Part shown: positions 8,279-18,237 of the stretch, piece by piece | Layout: each line of letters opens with the position of its first letter | Position numbering within the stretch: position 1 is the first letter of the stretch | NCBI GenBank assembly: GCA_000771265.1 | Contig: JDUB01000005.1 | Location: 1-64,000, forward strand | Length of the DNA stretch: 64,000 bases | Reading direction: 5' to 3' | Origin: Bifidobacterium thermophilum DSM 20210 | GTDB taxonomy: Bacteria > Actinomycetota > Actinomycetes > Actinomycetales > Bifidobacteriaceae | The notes under the pieces: generated by a model | What the model was told of the DNA's origin: nothing | The model's database searches: none | Seen by the model: the letters and a program-made list of their open reading frames with translations, nothing else | Translations under genes and position numbers: made by a program

Positions 8279-10585
8279 ATGACAGCACTGACTTCTGTTT
8301 CCGGGTTCCCGCGCATCGGCAGCAACCGAGAGCTCAAGAAGGTCATCGAGGGGTATTGGAAAGGCGCCAAGACGCTCGAGGACGTGCGTACCACTGCGAA
8401 GCAGCTGCGCGCCAACCATTGGAAGCTTCAGCAGGAAGCCGGCATCGACCTCATCCCCAGCAATGATTTCAGCTACTACGACCAGATGCTCGACACCGCG
8501 ATTTTGCTGGGCGCTGTCCCTGCACGGTACCAGCGTCTGGGCTTCGAACAGCCTGAGGACACGCTGTTCGCCATCGGCCGCGGCTATCAAGGTGACAAGG
8601 GCGACGTGACCGCGCTGCCGATGAAGAAATGGTTCACCACGAACTACCACTACATCGTTCCGGAAATCGAAAGCTTCACGCAAATCCACCTTGCCAGCAC
8701 CAAGCCCTTCGACGAATTCAACGAGGCGAAGGCGCTGGGCATCGTCACCAAGCCAGTGCTCATCGGCCCGTACACCTTCCTCAAGCTCGCACGCGACCCG
8801 CAGGCAGAAGAACTCGAATTCGACCGCGGCCTGATCAACGACATCGCCTCCGTCTACGCGCAGGTGCTCGGCAAGTTCGCCGAGCTCGGCGCCCAGTGGG
8901 TGCAGTTCGACGAGCCGTACCTTGTGCTCGACAAGGAAGACGGCGATGTCGAACTGTTCAAGAGTCTGTATTCCAAGATCCTGCCCGCACGCGAAGGCAA
9001 GATCAAGCTGCTGCTCAACACGTACTTCGGTCACATCGCCGATATCTACGAAACCGTGAACCTGCTGGGCTTCGACGGCATCGGGCTTGACCTGATCGAA
9101 GGCAAGGACGAGAACCTCGCCGCCGTGGACAAGTACGGCGTCGCCGAGGGAACGACCGTCTTCGCAGGCGTCGTCAACGGGCGCAACATTTGGCGCAACA
9201 ACTACGCCGTCAGCCTCGGTGTAATCGACGCGCTGCACACCAAGACCGACAACATCGCCGTGTCCACCGCATGCTCCCTGCTGCACGTGCCGTTCAGCAC
9301 CGAAGGGGAGACTGGCCTCGAGCCGCAGGTGCTCAAGCATTTCGCATTCGCCGTGGAAAAGCTCGGCGAACTGCACGATATCGCGGTGTTGGCTGACCAG
9401 GACGATACCGCACGCCGCGACGCCAAGGCACTCGCCGACAACCAGGCGCTGTTCGACGGCACCCGCGTCACCCCGGACCAGGCTGTCGCCAAGCGTCTCG
9501 CCGCGCTGACCGCCGACGATTTCGTTCGTCAGCCCGCTCGCGCGGAACGCCAGAAGCTGCAGCGTGAGGCACTCGGCCTGCCGCTGCTGCCGACCACCAC
9601 CATCGGCTCCTTCCCGCAAACCAAGGAAGTGCGCGCCGAACGTGCACGCCTGCGCAAGGGTGAAATCACCCGTGAACAGTACGACGAGTTCATCAAGCAG
9701 CAGATTGACGAATGCATCAAGCATCAAGAGCAGATTGGTCTCGACGTGCTCGTCCACGGCGAATTCGAACGCAACGACATGGTCGAATACTTCGGCCAGC
9801 ATCTCAACGGCTTCCTGTTCACCAAGAACGCATGGGTGCAGTCCTATGGCACCCGTTGCGTGAAGCCTCCGATCGTGTGGGGCGACGTCTCCCGCGCCGA
9901 GCCGATTACCGTCGCATGGAGTGCCTACGCGCAGTCGCGCACCAAGCATGTCATGAAGGGCATGCTCACCGGCCCGGTGACCATCCTCAACTGGTCCTGG
10001 CCGCGTGAGGACGTCAGCCATGAACTGCAGACCCAGCAGCTGGCGCTCGCCATCCGCGACGAAGTGCTCGACTTGGAGAAGGCCGGCATCAAGGTCATCC
10101 AGATCGATGAAGCCGCCCTGCGTGAGAAGCTGCCGCTGCGCAAGAGCGACTGGCACAAGAAGTACCTGGACTGGGCGATTCCGGCGTTCCGTCTTGTGCA
10201 CTCCGCCGTCAAGCCCACCACGCAGATTCACACGCATATGTGCTATTCGGAGTTCAACGACATCATCTGCGATATCGACGCGATGGATGCGGACGTCATC
10301 TCCTTCGAAGCCTCCCGTGGCGATTTGGTCGTGCTCGACGCCATCCATGACGCGAACTTCGAGACCGAGGCCGGCCCCGGTGTGTACGACATCCACTCGC
10401 CGCGCATCCCGAGCGAAGCGGAGATCGAGCATCGCATCGACGAAATTCTCGCCAAAATGGACGTCAACAAGGTGTGGATCAACCCCGACTGCGGTCTGAA
10501 GACCCGTGGCAACGCGGAAACTTGGCCGAGCCTGGAGCATCTGGTCGCCGCCGCCAAGGCGGTGCGCGCACGACTGGGGAAGTGA
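8279..10585 (+). CDS. metE: Cobalamin-independent methionine synthase
   Basis: 768-residue 5-methyltetrahydropteroyltriglutamate-homocysteine methyltransferase, which transfers the methyl group from methyl-THF to homocysteine to make methionine without B12. Both halves of the double barrel are present: the N-terminal domain begins [15 protein letters not shown], and the catalytic C-terminal domain has TTIGSFPQT and the zinc ligands H653-x-C655 and C738. Length matches the family (about 750-770). GGAGG at 8266-8270 sets the ATG at 8279; a TTG at 8264 is a poorer choice because it would overlap the ribosome-binding site. metF follows with a 1-nt gap, so methyl-THF supply and use are co-expressed. 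Confidence 0.97.
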   Translation: MTALTSVSGFPRIGSNRELKKVIEGYWKGAKTLEDVRTTAKQLRANHWKLQQEAGIDLIPSNDFSYYDQMLDTAILLGAVPARYQRLGFEQPEDTLFAIGRGYQGDKGDVTALPMKKWFTTNYHYIVPEIESFTQIHLASTKPFDEFNEAKALGIVTKPVLIGPYTFLKLARDPQAEELEFDRGLINDIASVYAQVLGKFAELGAQWVQFDEPYLVLDKEDGDVELFKSLYSKILPAREGKIKLLLNTYFGHIADIYETVNLLGFDGIGLDLIEGKDENLAAVDKYGVAEGTTVFAGVVNGRNIWRNNYAVSLGVIDALHTKTDNIAVSTACSLLHVPFSTEGETGLEPQVLKHFAFAVEKLGELHDIAVLADQDDTARRDAKALADNQALFDGTRVTPDQAVAKRLAALTADDFVRQPARAERQKLQREALGLPLLPTTTIGSFPQTKEVRAERARLRKGEITREQYDEFIKQQIDECIKHQEQIGLDVLVHGEFERNDMVEYFGQHLNGFLFTKNAWVQSYGTRCVKPPIVWGDVSRAEPITVAWSAYAQSRTKHVMKGMLTGPVTILNWSWPREDVSHELQTQQLALAIRDEVLDLEKAGIKVIQIDEAALREKLPLRKSDWHKKYLDWAIPAFRLVHSAVKPTTQIHTHMCYSEFNDIICDIDAMDADVISFEASRGDLVVLDAIHDANFETEAGPGVYDIHSPRIPSEAEIEHRIDEILAKMDVNKVWINPDCGLKTRGNAETWPSLEHLVAAAKAVRARLGK

Positions 10586-10586
10586 C

Positions 10587-11456
10587 ATGCACCAGCCGAT
10601 GTTCTCCATCGAGGTGTTCCCGCCCAAGCGCAACGCGCCGGTGGGAACCATCTACGACACGCTCGACGGGTTGCAGGGGCTCAACCCCGACTTCATTTCG
10701 GTGACCTACGGAACCGGCAAGTCGTCTGACCGGACGGCGACCGCGCGCATTGCGAACACCATCCGCAAGGAGTATGACATTCCTGCCGTCGCCCACCTGA
10801 CCGCGCAGTACACCACGCGGGAGCAGGTCGACGAGGCACTTGACATGTTCAGGCAAGCGGGGGTGTCCGCGGTGCTCGCGCTGCGCGGCGACCCGGTGCC
10901 CGATCGCGAACCCGCGGGGGCGTTCGAACATGCCAGCGATCTGGTCGCATACATTCGCGAGCATGACCCGGATATGACGATTTTCGGGGCATGCTACCCA
11001 GAGTGTCATCCGCAAGCGAGCGACCTTGACGAGGACATACGCAATCTCAAAATCAAGGTTGACGCGGGCGCAAGCCACCTGATTTCCCAGTTGTTCTACG
11101 ACAACGCGGACTTCTACCACTTCCTTGACAAGGCGCGTGCCGCAGGCATCGATGTGCCAATCGAGGCGGGTATCATGCCGGTGACCAATGCCAAGCAGAT
11201 TAGGCGCATGGTGCGCATGTGCTCGTCACGTGTGCCGCTGCCCCTGGAATCCCTGCTTGACAAGTGGAGCGACGACCCGAAGACACTCAAACAGGCGGGT
11301 ATCATCTACGCATCGAACCAGATCGCCGACCTTGTTGCCCACGGTGTCGACGGAGTGCACCTGTACTCGATGAACAAGCCGGCTGTCACCAGGCAGATCT
11401 GGCACAACATCGAGGACCTGTTCTCGCCCGGGCAAACGGGCACAGACTTCGCCTGA
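10587..11456 (+). CDS. metF: 5,10-methylenetetrahydrofolate reductase
   Basis: 289-residue flavoenzyme that reduces methylene-THF to methyl-THF, the methyl donor for MetE. The N-terminal FSIEVFPPK and later SVTYGTG segments are typical of the MTHFR barrel, as are HLTAQY and ALRGD (near residues 70 and 97). The ATG is one base after the metE stop, with GGGGA within the end of metE as ribosome-binding site. A longer frame beginning at 10506 would overlap metE and is not needed. A terminator hairpin follows after about 15 bp, closing a two-gene metEF operon. Confidence 0.95.
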   Translation: MHQPMFSIEVFPPKRNAPVGTIYDTLDGLQGLNPDFISVTYGTGKSSDRTATARIANTIRKEYDIPAVAHLTAQYTTREQVDEALDMFRQAGVSAVLALRGDPVPDREPAGAFEHASDLVAYIREHDPDMTIFGACYPECHPQASDLDEDIRNLKIKVDAGASHLISQLFYDNADFYHFLDKARAAGIDVPIEAGIMPVTNAKQIRRMVRMCSSRVPLPLESLLDKWSDDPKTLKQAGIIYASNQIADLVAHGVDGVHLYSMNKPAVTRQIWHNIEDLFSPGQTGTDFA

Positions 11457-11471
11457 GTAATCTATTGCAAC

Positions 11472-11522
11472 AAGCCGGCGGACGGGCGCACCATTGCGGT
11501 GTGACTGTCCGCCGGCTTCTTA
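11472..11522 (+). terminator. Terminator after metF
   Basis: AAGCCGGCGGAC (11472-11483) pairs perfectly with GTCCGCCGGCTT (11507-11518) around a 23-nt loop, followed by CTTAT. Its loop contains GCGGTGTGACTG, which resembles the units of the hairpin array just downstream. Confidence 0.75.
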
Positions 11523-11590
11523 TGTGGCGGGCGGGATTGATTCCGACGAAGAGCTCTGTGGTGGTGGATGAGTGTGGTATTCGCCCGCAG

Positions 11591-11827
11591 TGCGACTGCC
11601 TGGTTGCAGCGGCGGCGGTTATGCGTGAGCGCAGAGGTCTGCGGTGTTGAATCGGCCTGTGGTGTGACTGCTCGGTTACATTGTGTGGGGAGATAGACGT
11701 GGACTATGGCTGTTGCATCACGGTATCGGCCTGTGGTGCGACCGTCCGGTCGCATGCGGCGGCGATAGGTGGGGATTGAATCAACACAACACTTGGTATC
11801 TGTCCGTGGTGCGATCAACAGGTCACA
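11591..11827. repeat. Degenerate tandem array of four hairpins, period about 73 bp
   Basis: Four units start at 11591, 11663, 11737 and 11810 (spacings 72, 74, 73). Each has a 7-bp stem and a 4-nt loop: TGCGACT/GGTTGCA, TGTGACT/GGTTACA, TGCGACC/GGTCGCA and TGCGATC/GGTCACA. Stem position 3 changes from C-G to T-A in a compensatory way and other changes keep wobble pairs; the fourth unit has one mismatch. Conserved GTGGTG or similar precedes the last three stems, and GGCGG-like sequence follows. No protein is encoded. It lies between the metF terminator and glnE. Confidence 0.65.
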
Positions 11828-11914
11828 CGGCGGGCCGTAATCAAGTTGCCGTCATATCAGGCCCGTATTCCCCGCATCGGCGGGATTCGGCGGCATCGGC
11901 GGTATATTGGAACT

Positions 11915-14900
11915 ATGGATTCATCACCGGCATTTCCTTTCAGCACCCGTGATCTCATCCATATCGGATTCCAACGGTTGGACGAGGCGCGATCGGCTTT
12001 TTCGACACTTAACGAGTACGGCATCGGCGCCGACCATATCCGCCCGATCGCCGACGCATTGGCGAGCGCCCTCGACCCGGACACCGCAATCGACAATCTC
12101 ATCGGCATACTCGACGGCCTGCCGCAGGACGATGACAGCGTGCGTCGCATCCTCGAAGACGCCACCGCCGCGCGTAGGCTCATCGCCGTGCTCGGGGCGA
12201 GCGACAAACTGGGTAAACTCATGCGCACCCGAGCCGACCTTGTCCGCGCCGCGGCCTTAGACCCCTGCCATAGTTGCGACTATAACCGTCCGCAACGGTT
12301 CGCCAAGCTCCTCGACGCGGTACAAGCCAAAACATTGGAACTTACCGACACACAGGAGGACGGCCAGACACATCTGGCGTACGAATCATCCCTGCCGTTG
12401 CCGGAGGCCACCGACCGCCTGCGTGCCGCCTACCGCCGCCAGCTTGCCGCGATCGTCGCCGTTGACGCCACCGCCGAACAGCCGTGTGACATTCAGCCGC
12501 GAATCAGTAAAGCGCTGTCGGACCTCGCGGATGCCGCGCTCGAGGCGGCGCTCGCCATCGCCCGTCATGAGACCCCGGACAGTGCACGATGCCGGTTCAG
12601 CGTTATCGGCATGGGCAAACTCGGCGCTCAGGAATTGAACTACGTTTCCGATGTAGATCTAATTTACGTGGTTGAACCCACCGACGCTGACACCGGTACG
12701 ACCACGCTCACCCGCATCGGCACCAGAATGGGCACTATGCTGCAACGCGTCTGCCAATCCGTCATCATGGGTTCCAGCGAACCTCCATTATGGCAGATTG
12801 ACGGCGGGCTTCGGCCTGAAGGCAAGGATGGCCCGCTGGTCCGCCGGCTCGAATCGCATCGCAGCTACTACGAGCAGTGGGCGCAGAACTGGGAATTCCA
12901 GGCGCTGCTCAAAGCCCGGCCGGCCGCAGGCGACAGCGAACTGTCACAAACCTACTTGGAGATGACCCGGCCGTTCGTCTGGTCCGCTTCGAAACGCGAC
13001 AATTTCGTCCAGGACTGCCAGCAGATGCGCCAGCGCGTCGAACGGCTTATCCCCGACAATCTCAAAGACCGTGAAATCAAACTTGGCCGAGGCGGCTTGC
13101 GGGACGTTGAATTCACCGTGCAGATGCTCCAGCTCGTCCACGGGCGCTCCGACACCACACTACGTAAACGTGGCACGCTGGACGCACTCAAGGCGCTCGC
13201 CGACGGCGGATACGTCTCGCGTAAGCAGGCGACGCTATTGGCGCAGGATTACCGGTTCGAACGCGTGCTCGAACACCGCCAGCAGATGTGGGAACTCAAG
13301 CGCACCCACCTGTTCCCGGACCTCGGAACCGGCAATATCGGCGGCCTAGAACGCAAACGGGACGTCGACATCGACGCGCTTAGCCACAATGAGGAACTCC
13401 GCCGGCTCGCGCGTGCCTTCGGCCTGCATCCCGAGGAGCTCGTAGAACGCTACGACGAGACGCGGCGCGAAGTCAGGCGTCTGCACCTAGACATCTATTA
13501 CCGACCGATGCTGCCGATCAGCGCGCGCATGGATGACGACCAGATTACCCTGTCCGACCAGGCGACCCGCGAACGGTTCGAATCCATCGGTTTCGCCGAC
13601 CCCGACGCCGCCATGCGCCACGTCAAGGCGTTGACCGACGGCCTGTCACGCGCCGCCCGCATCAACCGCATCCTCCTGCCTGCCGTCCTCCAGTGGCTCG
13701 GGCAAGGGCAGAACCCGGATATGGGTCTGCTCAACTGGAGACGATTGGAAGAGCATTTCGGCGAAGACAGCGACTATCTCGGCTTCCTGCGCGACTCCCA
13801 ATCCGCAGCGCAACGGCTGTGCCACGTCCTGTCCAACTCGCGTTTCCTGGGCGACGCGCTCAACCGTTCGGTCGAATCCGTGACCTGGCTGGGCGACGAT
13901 GACGAACTCAGGCCTCGCACCCGAGCCAGCCTCGACGTGCAATGCGACGGCATCATCACCCGCAACCGGTCGAGCCTCAAAGACGCAGCCACGCTGTTGC
14001 GCGCTATGAGACGGCACGAGATCGAACGCATCGGATTGGGCTGGATGAGCGGTGTCATCGACGAAGACACCACCCTCACCGGCATGACCGACGTGTATGA
14101 CGCGATCATCGATGCGGCCTTGCGCTGGGCGTTGGAACACCGCCGTACCATGATGGGTCTGGACGCATATCCGGCGGATATCGCCGTCATCGGCATGGGA
14201 CGCTACGGCGGCAGGGAAATCAACTTCAGCTCCGACGCCGACGCGATTCTCATCTACCGAGCCAACGGCACGGGAGATACCGGACAGGGAACGCCGGACG
14301 AGGCACTCGCCGCCTCCTACGCCAGACAGGTCACTGATGACGTGCGTTCCCTGCTGCAAGGCCCGTGCACGTTGGAGCCACGCATCGACCTTGACCTCGA
14401 CTTGCGGCCGGAAGGCAAGAACGGCCCGCTCATCCGCTCGTACGCCTCATGCGAGGAATACTACGGGTCCTGGGCGAGTACTTGGGAAAGCCAGGCGCTG
14501 ATCCGTGCGCGGTATGCGGCGGGGGACGGCACGCTCGCCCATGATTTCCTTGACAATATCGCCAATCCGCTGCGCTATCCGACGGCACCGCTCAACGGGC
14601 AGCAGATCGGTGAAATCCGCAAGCTCAAAGCCCGTATGGAAGCTGAACGGCTGCCCAGGGGCGTGCGCCGCGACCGGCACCTTAAACTCGGCAAGGGCGG
14701 ACTGTCCGACGTGGAATGGACCGTGCAGCTGCTGCAACTGGAGCATGCCGGAACCTGTCCCGAGTTGCGCACCGGGTCCACGATGGACGCGCTTGACGCG
14801 CTCGAAACCCAAGACATGCTCGGACGCAAGGACGCGGACACGCTGCGTCGCGCATGGCGGATCTGCACCGCGGCCCGCAACGGCAACTACCTGTGGTCCG

Positions 14901-15070
14901 GACGTGCCGCGCGCGCGGACATCCTGCCTGACGACCTCGATTCGCTCGGTGGAATGGCCGTATATCTCGGGTATGGGGCCAATCGCGGCCAGCAATTTGA
15001 AAACGACATCCTCGCCTTGATGCGCCAATGCCGTGAGGTCGTGGAACGTCTGTTCTACGGGCAGCAGTAA
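11915..15070 (+). CDS. glnE: Bifunctional glutamine synthetase adenylyltransferase/adenylyl-removing enzyme
   Basis: 1051-residue GlnE, which adenylylates glutamine synthetase when nitrogen is plentiful and removes AMP when it is scarce. Two nucleotidyltransferase domains are present: GMGKLGAQELNYVSDVDL near residue 232 (removing domain) and GMGRYGGREINFSSDADA near residue 760 (transferase domain). Each is followed by an RPEGK-(D/N)-GPL motif, and the SDxD metal-binding residues are intact in both. The start at 11915 is chosen over 11846 because the family begins close to here; no strong ribosome-binding site is visible for either, so the start is uncertain. It stands alone between metF and pyrB. 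Confidence 0.93.
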   Translation: MDSSPAFPFSTRDLIHIGFQRLDEARSAFSTLNEYGIGADHIRPIADALASALDPDTAIDNLIGILDGLPQDDDSVRRILEDATAARRLIAVLGASDKLGKLMRTRADLVRAAALDPCHSCDYNRPQRFAKLLDAVQAKTLELTDTQEDGQTHLAYESSLPLPEATDRLRAAYRRQLAAIVAVDATAEQPCDIQPRISKALSDLADAALEAALAIARHETPDSARCRFSVIGMGKLGAQELNYVSDVDLIYVVEPTDADTGTTTLTRIGTRMGTMLQRVCQSVIMGSSEPPLWQIDGGLRPEGKDGPLVRRLESHRSYYEQWAQNWEFQALLKARPAAGDSELSQTYLEMTRPFVWSASKRDNFVQDCQQMRQRVERLIPDNLKDREIKLGRGGLRDVEFTVQMLQLVHGRSDTTLRKRGTLDALKALADGGYVSRKQATLLAQDYRFERVLEHRQQMWELKRTHLFPDLGTGNIGGLERKRDVDIDALSHNEELRRLARAFGLHPEELVERYDETRREVRRLHLDIYYRPMLPISARMDDDQITLSDQATRERFESIGFADPDAAMRHVKALTDGLSRAARINRILLPAVLQWLGQGQNPDMGLLNWRRLEEHFGEDSDYLGFLRDSQSAAQRLCHVLSNSRFLGDALNRSVESVTWLGDDDELRPRTRASLDVQCDGIITRNRSSLKDAATLLRAMRRHEIERIGLGWMSGVIDEDTTLTGMTDVYDAIIDAALRWALEHRRTMMGLDAYPADIAVIGMGRYGGREINFSSDADAILIYRANGTGDTGQGTPDEALAASYARQVTDDVRSLLQGPCTLEPRIDLDLDLRPEGKNGPLIRSYASCEEYYGSWASTWESQALIRARYAAGDGTLAHDFLDNIANPLRYPTAPLNGQQIGEIRKLKARMEAERLPRGVRRDRHLKLGKGGLSDVEWTVQLLQLEHAGTCPELRTGSTMDALDALETQDMLGRKDADTLRRAWRICTAARNGNYLWSGRAARADILPDDLDSLGGMAVYLGYGANRGQQFENDILALMRQCREVVERLFYGQQ

Positions 15071-15231
15071 GCTCCTGGCAGGCTTGGGGCAAGCTGACGC
15101 GACCGGTCCCGGCGAACCCGCGGTGACTCCGTGGCGCCGGGCCAACCCGCGCCGAACGCGAGTGTGCCGCGAGCTTGGCCGCAAGCCGCCGGCATGTCCC
15201 TGAATCGTCCTACAGTTGGCTAGGTCACATA

Positions 15232-15243
15232 AGGTGGCCACCT
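15232..15243. promoter_or_regulatory. Palindrome AGGTGGCCACCT upstream of pyrB
   Basis: A perfect 12-bp palindrome 20 bp before the pyrB TTG start, just upstream of the ribosome-binding site GGAAGGTGAG. It could be an operator for the pyrimidine operon, or a hairpin near the ribosome-binding site. No PyrR attenuator that I recognise is visible. Confidence 0.35.
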
Positions 15244-15262
15244 CTCAACAGGAAGGTGAGCC

Positions 15263-16294
15263 TTGTCTGAACTCAGCACTCAGTTGCCGGCAAACGGCGT
15301 TCCCCAAGAAGTCGAATCGTCCATGGTCGGCAAAAGCGTGGTCACGCTTGACGATTTGACGACATCCCAGATTGTCGATTTGCTCCATAAAGCGCAGTAC
15401 ATCGAAACGCATCGTCATGAGGTGGCGCATACCTGCGACGGCAGGGTGCTGGCCACCCTTTTTTATGAGCCCAGTACACGCACGCGTCTGAGCTTCGAAA
15501 CGGCGATGCTCCGGCTCGGCGGCCATGTGATTGGTTTCGCCGGCGCCCAATTGTCCTCCGTGACCAAGGGCGAATCCATCGCCGACACCGTGAAAACCGT
15601 GTCCAATCTCGTCGACGTCATCGCGATGCGTCACCCCAAGGAAGGCGCTGCGCTCGTGGCGGCCCGCGCGGCCAAGGACTTCGGCATCCCCGTCATCAAC
15701 GCTGGTGACGGCGGACACATGCACCCCACCCAGACGCTCGCCGACCTTGCGACTATCACCTCGCGTTATGGCAGAATCACCGGCCTGACCATCGGCCTGT
15801 GCGGCGATCTGACGTTCGGCCGTACCGTGCATTCACTGGTCGAGACCCTGTGCCGGTTCGGCAACGTGAACTTCGTGCTCATCAGCCCCGACGAGCTCAA
15901 GATGCCCCGGTATGTGATCGACCGCATCAAACGCGCCCCCTCATGCACCTACACCGAAGTGCGCGACCTCGCCGCCGTGATCGGCGACCTTGACGTGCTG
16001 TACATGACCCGCGTGCAGAAGGAACGCTTCTTCAACGAGGACGACTACCTGCGCCTGCGCGACACCTACATTCTTGACGAAGCGAAACTCCAGCGCGCCA
16101 AGCCGGACATGGCCGTGCTTCACCCGCTGCCGCGCGTCAACGAAATCTCCGTGGACGTCGACCATGACCCGCGCGCCGCCTACTTCGAACAGGTGCACAA
16201 CGGCATGCTCATGCGCATGGCGTTGGAAAGCTCGGTCGTCGGCGACACGCTGCCCGGATATGAGGAATGGAAGAACCAGGAGGTCCACGCCTGA
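15263..16294 (+). CDS. pyrB: Aspartate carbamoyltransferase catalytic subunit
   Basis: 343-residue enzyme joining carbamoyl phosphate and aspartate, the first committed step of UMP synthesis. The carbamoyl-phosphate loop FYEPSTRTRLSFE begins at residue 67, and HPLPRV near the C-terminus is also diagnostic. The start is TTG, with GGAAGGTGAG immediately upstream. Its stop overlaps the pyrI ATG (TGATG), so the catalytic and regulatory subunits are translationally coupled. It is the first gene of a seven-gene pyr operon. Confidence 0.97.
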   Translation: MSELSTQLPANGVPQEVESSMVGKSVVTLDDLTTSQIVDLLHKAQYIETHRHEVAHTCDGRVLATLFYEPSTRTRLSFETAMLRLGGHVIGFAGAQLSSVTKGESIADTVKTVSNLVDVIAMRHPKEGAALVAARAAKDFGIPVINAGDGGHMHPTQTLADLATITSRYGRITGLTIGLCGDLTFGRTVHSLVETLCRFGNVNFVLISPDELKMPRYVIDRIKRAPSCTYTEVRDLAAVIGDLDVLYMTRVQKERFFNEDDYLRLRDTYILDEAKLQRAKPDMAVLHPLPRVNEISVDVDHDPRAAYFEQVHNGMLMRMALESSVVGDTLPGYEEWKNQEVHA

Positions 16295-16713
16295 TGGAAG
16301 TCACCAGCATTCGCAACGGCATCATCATCGACCACGTGCCCGCGGGCACCGCGCTCAAAGTGCTGCAATATCTCAAAATCGACCCGACCAGCACGAAGCT
16401 CGCGCTCATCATGAACACGGACAGCCGCCAGTACGGTTCGAAGGACATCATCAAGATCGAAGACGCGGGGGATTTGAACCTCGACGTGCTTGGCTTCATT
16501 GCGCGCCAGGCGACCATCGACATCGTGCGCGGCGGCAAGATCGTGCGCAAGGAGAGGCCGAATCTGCCTGAACACATGGTCAACGTCATCAAATGCAAGA
16601 ATCCGCGGTGCGTGACCACCACGGAACGCGGGATCGACCAGATGTTCCATCTGGTGCACTCGGAACGCCAGGAATACCGTTGCGACTATTGCGACGAGGA
16701 AGCCAAGCTCTGA
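16294..16713 (+). CDS. pyrI: Aspartate carbamoyltransferase regulatory subunit
   Basis: 139-residue zinc-binding regulatory chain that binds CTP or ATP and tunes PyrB. The four zinc cysteines are visible as C101-x4-C106 and C130-x2-C133, the same spacing as the E. coli chain. The N-terminal allosteric domain contains LKVLQYLKI. The ATG at 16294 overlaps the pyrB stop and has AGGAGG about 10 nt upstream. It implies feedback control of the pathway at the first enzyme. Confidence 0.95.
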   Translation: MEVTSIRNGIIIDHVPAGTALKVLQYLKIDPTSTKLALIMNTDSRQYGSKDIIKIEDAGDLNLDVLGFIARQATIDIVRGGKIVRKERPNLPEHMVNVIKCKNPRCVTTTERGIDQMFHLVHSERQEYRCDYCDEEAKL

Positions 16714-16743
16714 GCCGCGCCGCGAGCGCCGAGGAAAGGAACG

Positions 16744-18180
16744 ATGAGTATGCTCACGCTGCACGACATCCGCGTCTGGGACACGGGGGAGAGGATCGAC
16801 CTCGTGATCCCCGGCACGGACGCCCAGCGCTACTTCGACGAGCCGGGAGCCGTGTCTGACGGCGAGTTCGACGCCTCCGGGCTGACCGTGGCACCGGGAT
16901 TCGCCGACCCGCACGTCCACTTCCGCGATCCGGGACAGACCTACAAGGAATCCATGCGTTCCGGGTGTGCTGCGGCGGCCTCAGGTGGCTATACGCGGGT
17001 GCTTATCATGCCGAACACGTTGCCCGCGATGGACGGCAAACCCGCCCGACCGGGAACGCCCGGCGCGGATGACGTACTCGCCGCCGGTGCCCGTGACACC
17101 ATCGACTATCTTCAGCATTACGACGCGACCCATGATGGCGCGCTGCCCGCACGCTACGACCTGTGCGTGTGCGCGTCCGTGGATCGTGCCGGAGCACAGG
17201 CCACTGACCCCGAGAATTGGCGAGTGCACCTGCCCGGTGTCGGCGATGATACAAAAGACCAATACCAGTTGGCGCATCCGGTCACCGCGATCAGCGATGA
17301 CGGCGCGGCCGTCCCGGACGCGATTCTCGACCAGGTGCTTGCCAACGCGAAAGCCACTGGACTCTACCTCATCGAGCATTGCGAACACCATGACAGCGGT
17401 ATCATCAACGAGGGCCCGGTCAGCCGCAAGCTTGGCGTGCCCGGCATCCCCGAGAACACCGAGCTGCGCATCGTCACCCGTGATATCGAAGCTTCGCGGC
17501 GCACCGGCGTGCACGTGCATTTCCAGCATGTGAGCACCGCCGGGTCGTTCGAGGCGATTCGCGCAGCCAAGGCGGAAGGCCTGCCCATCACCTGCGAGAC
17601 CGCACCGCATTATCTTGCATTGAGCGACGAGGCGATTCTCACCTACGGCGTCATGGCGAAAATGAACCCGCCGCTTCGTTCCGAAGCAGACCGCAGGGCC
17701 ACCGTCGCAGCGATTGCGGACGGGACGGTCGACCTGATCGCCACCGACCACGCCCCGCACGCGCAAGATGAGAAGGCCGCGGGCCTTGAACAGGCGCCGA
17801 ACGGAATCATCGGCCTTGAATGCGCGTACGGCGTATGCCATCGGGTGCTGGTGGACGGCGGCTACATCTCCGAACAGCGGCTCATCGAACTCATGTCCGT
17901 GGCTCCGGAGCACCTCATGGGGCATACGCCGACCGACGTGGCCGGACTGCTGAATACCTCCTCGCGATGCGCGACCAAACGCACCCTGGACCTTGCTGCG
18001 GTGGAGCACCACGAAACCGTGGATTTGGCGATTCTCGACACCTCCCGGCACTGGACCGTGGACAAGAACCGCTTCCATTCCAAGGCGCGCAACACGCCGT
18101 TCGACGGCTGGCAGGTCACCGGCCTGCCGCTCGCCACTATCATCGGCTCGCGGCTGGTGTTCTCCCGTATCGGAGCCTGA
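16744..18180 (+). CDS. pyrC: Dihydroorotase
   Basis: 478-residue class I dihydroorotase of the amidohydrolase superfamily, cyclising carbamoyl-aspartate to dihydroorotate. The metal-binding motif DPHVHFRDPGQT has D55, H57 and H59, and a later ATDHAPH segment supplies the catalytic aspartate. GAGGAAAGGA lies before the ATG at 16744 (a second ATG two codons on is possible). It is 30 bp after pyrI in the pyr operon. The length is somewhat greater than the usual 425-440 residues. Confidence 0.94.
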   Translation: MSMLTLHDIRVWDTGERIDLVIPGTDAQRYFDEPGAVSDGEFDASGLTVAPGFADPHVHFRDPGQTYKESMRSGCAAAASGGYTRVLIMPNTLPAMDGKPARPGTPGADDVLAAGARDTIDYLQHYDATHDGALPARYDLCVCASVDRAGAQATDPENWRVHLPGVGDDTKDQYQLAHPVTAISDDGAAVPDAILDQVLANAKATGLYLIEHCEHHDSGIINEGPVSRKLGVPGIPENTELRIVTRDIEASRRTGVHVHFQHVSTAGSFEAIRAAKAEGLPITCETAPHYLALSDEAILTYGVMAKMNPPLRSEADRRATVAAIADGTVDLIATDHAPHAQDEKAAGLEQAPNGIIGLECAYGVCHRVLVDGGYISEQRLIELMSVAPEHLMGHTPTDVAGLLNTSSRCATKRTLDLAAVEHHETVDLAILDTSRHWTVDKNRFHSKARNTPFDGWQVTGLPLATIIGSRLVFSRIGA

Positions 18181-18237
18181 ACCGGCAACCGTCGCAATAC
18201 CCAAGCCACATGCTCACAGCGTTTTGAAAGAAGGCAC

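Noticed and set aside
8177..10651. Long 824-codon open frame on the minus strand opposite metE
   Set aside because: It is the complement of a complete, highly conserved metE and has no family features; high GC and codon bias create it.
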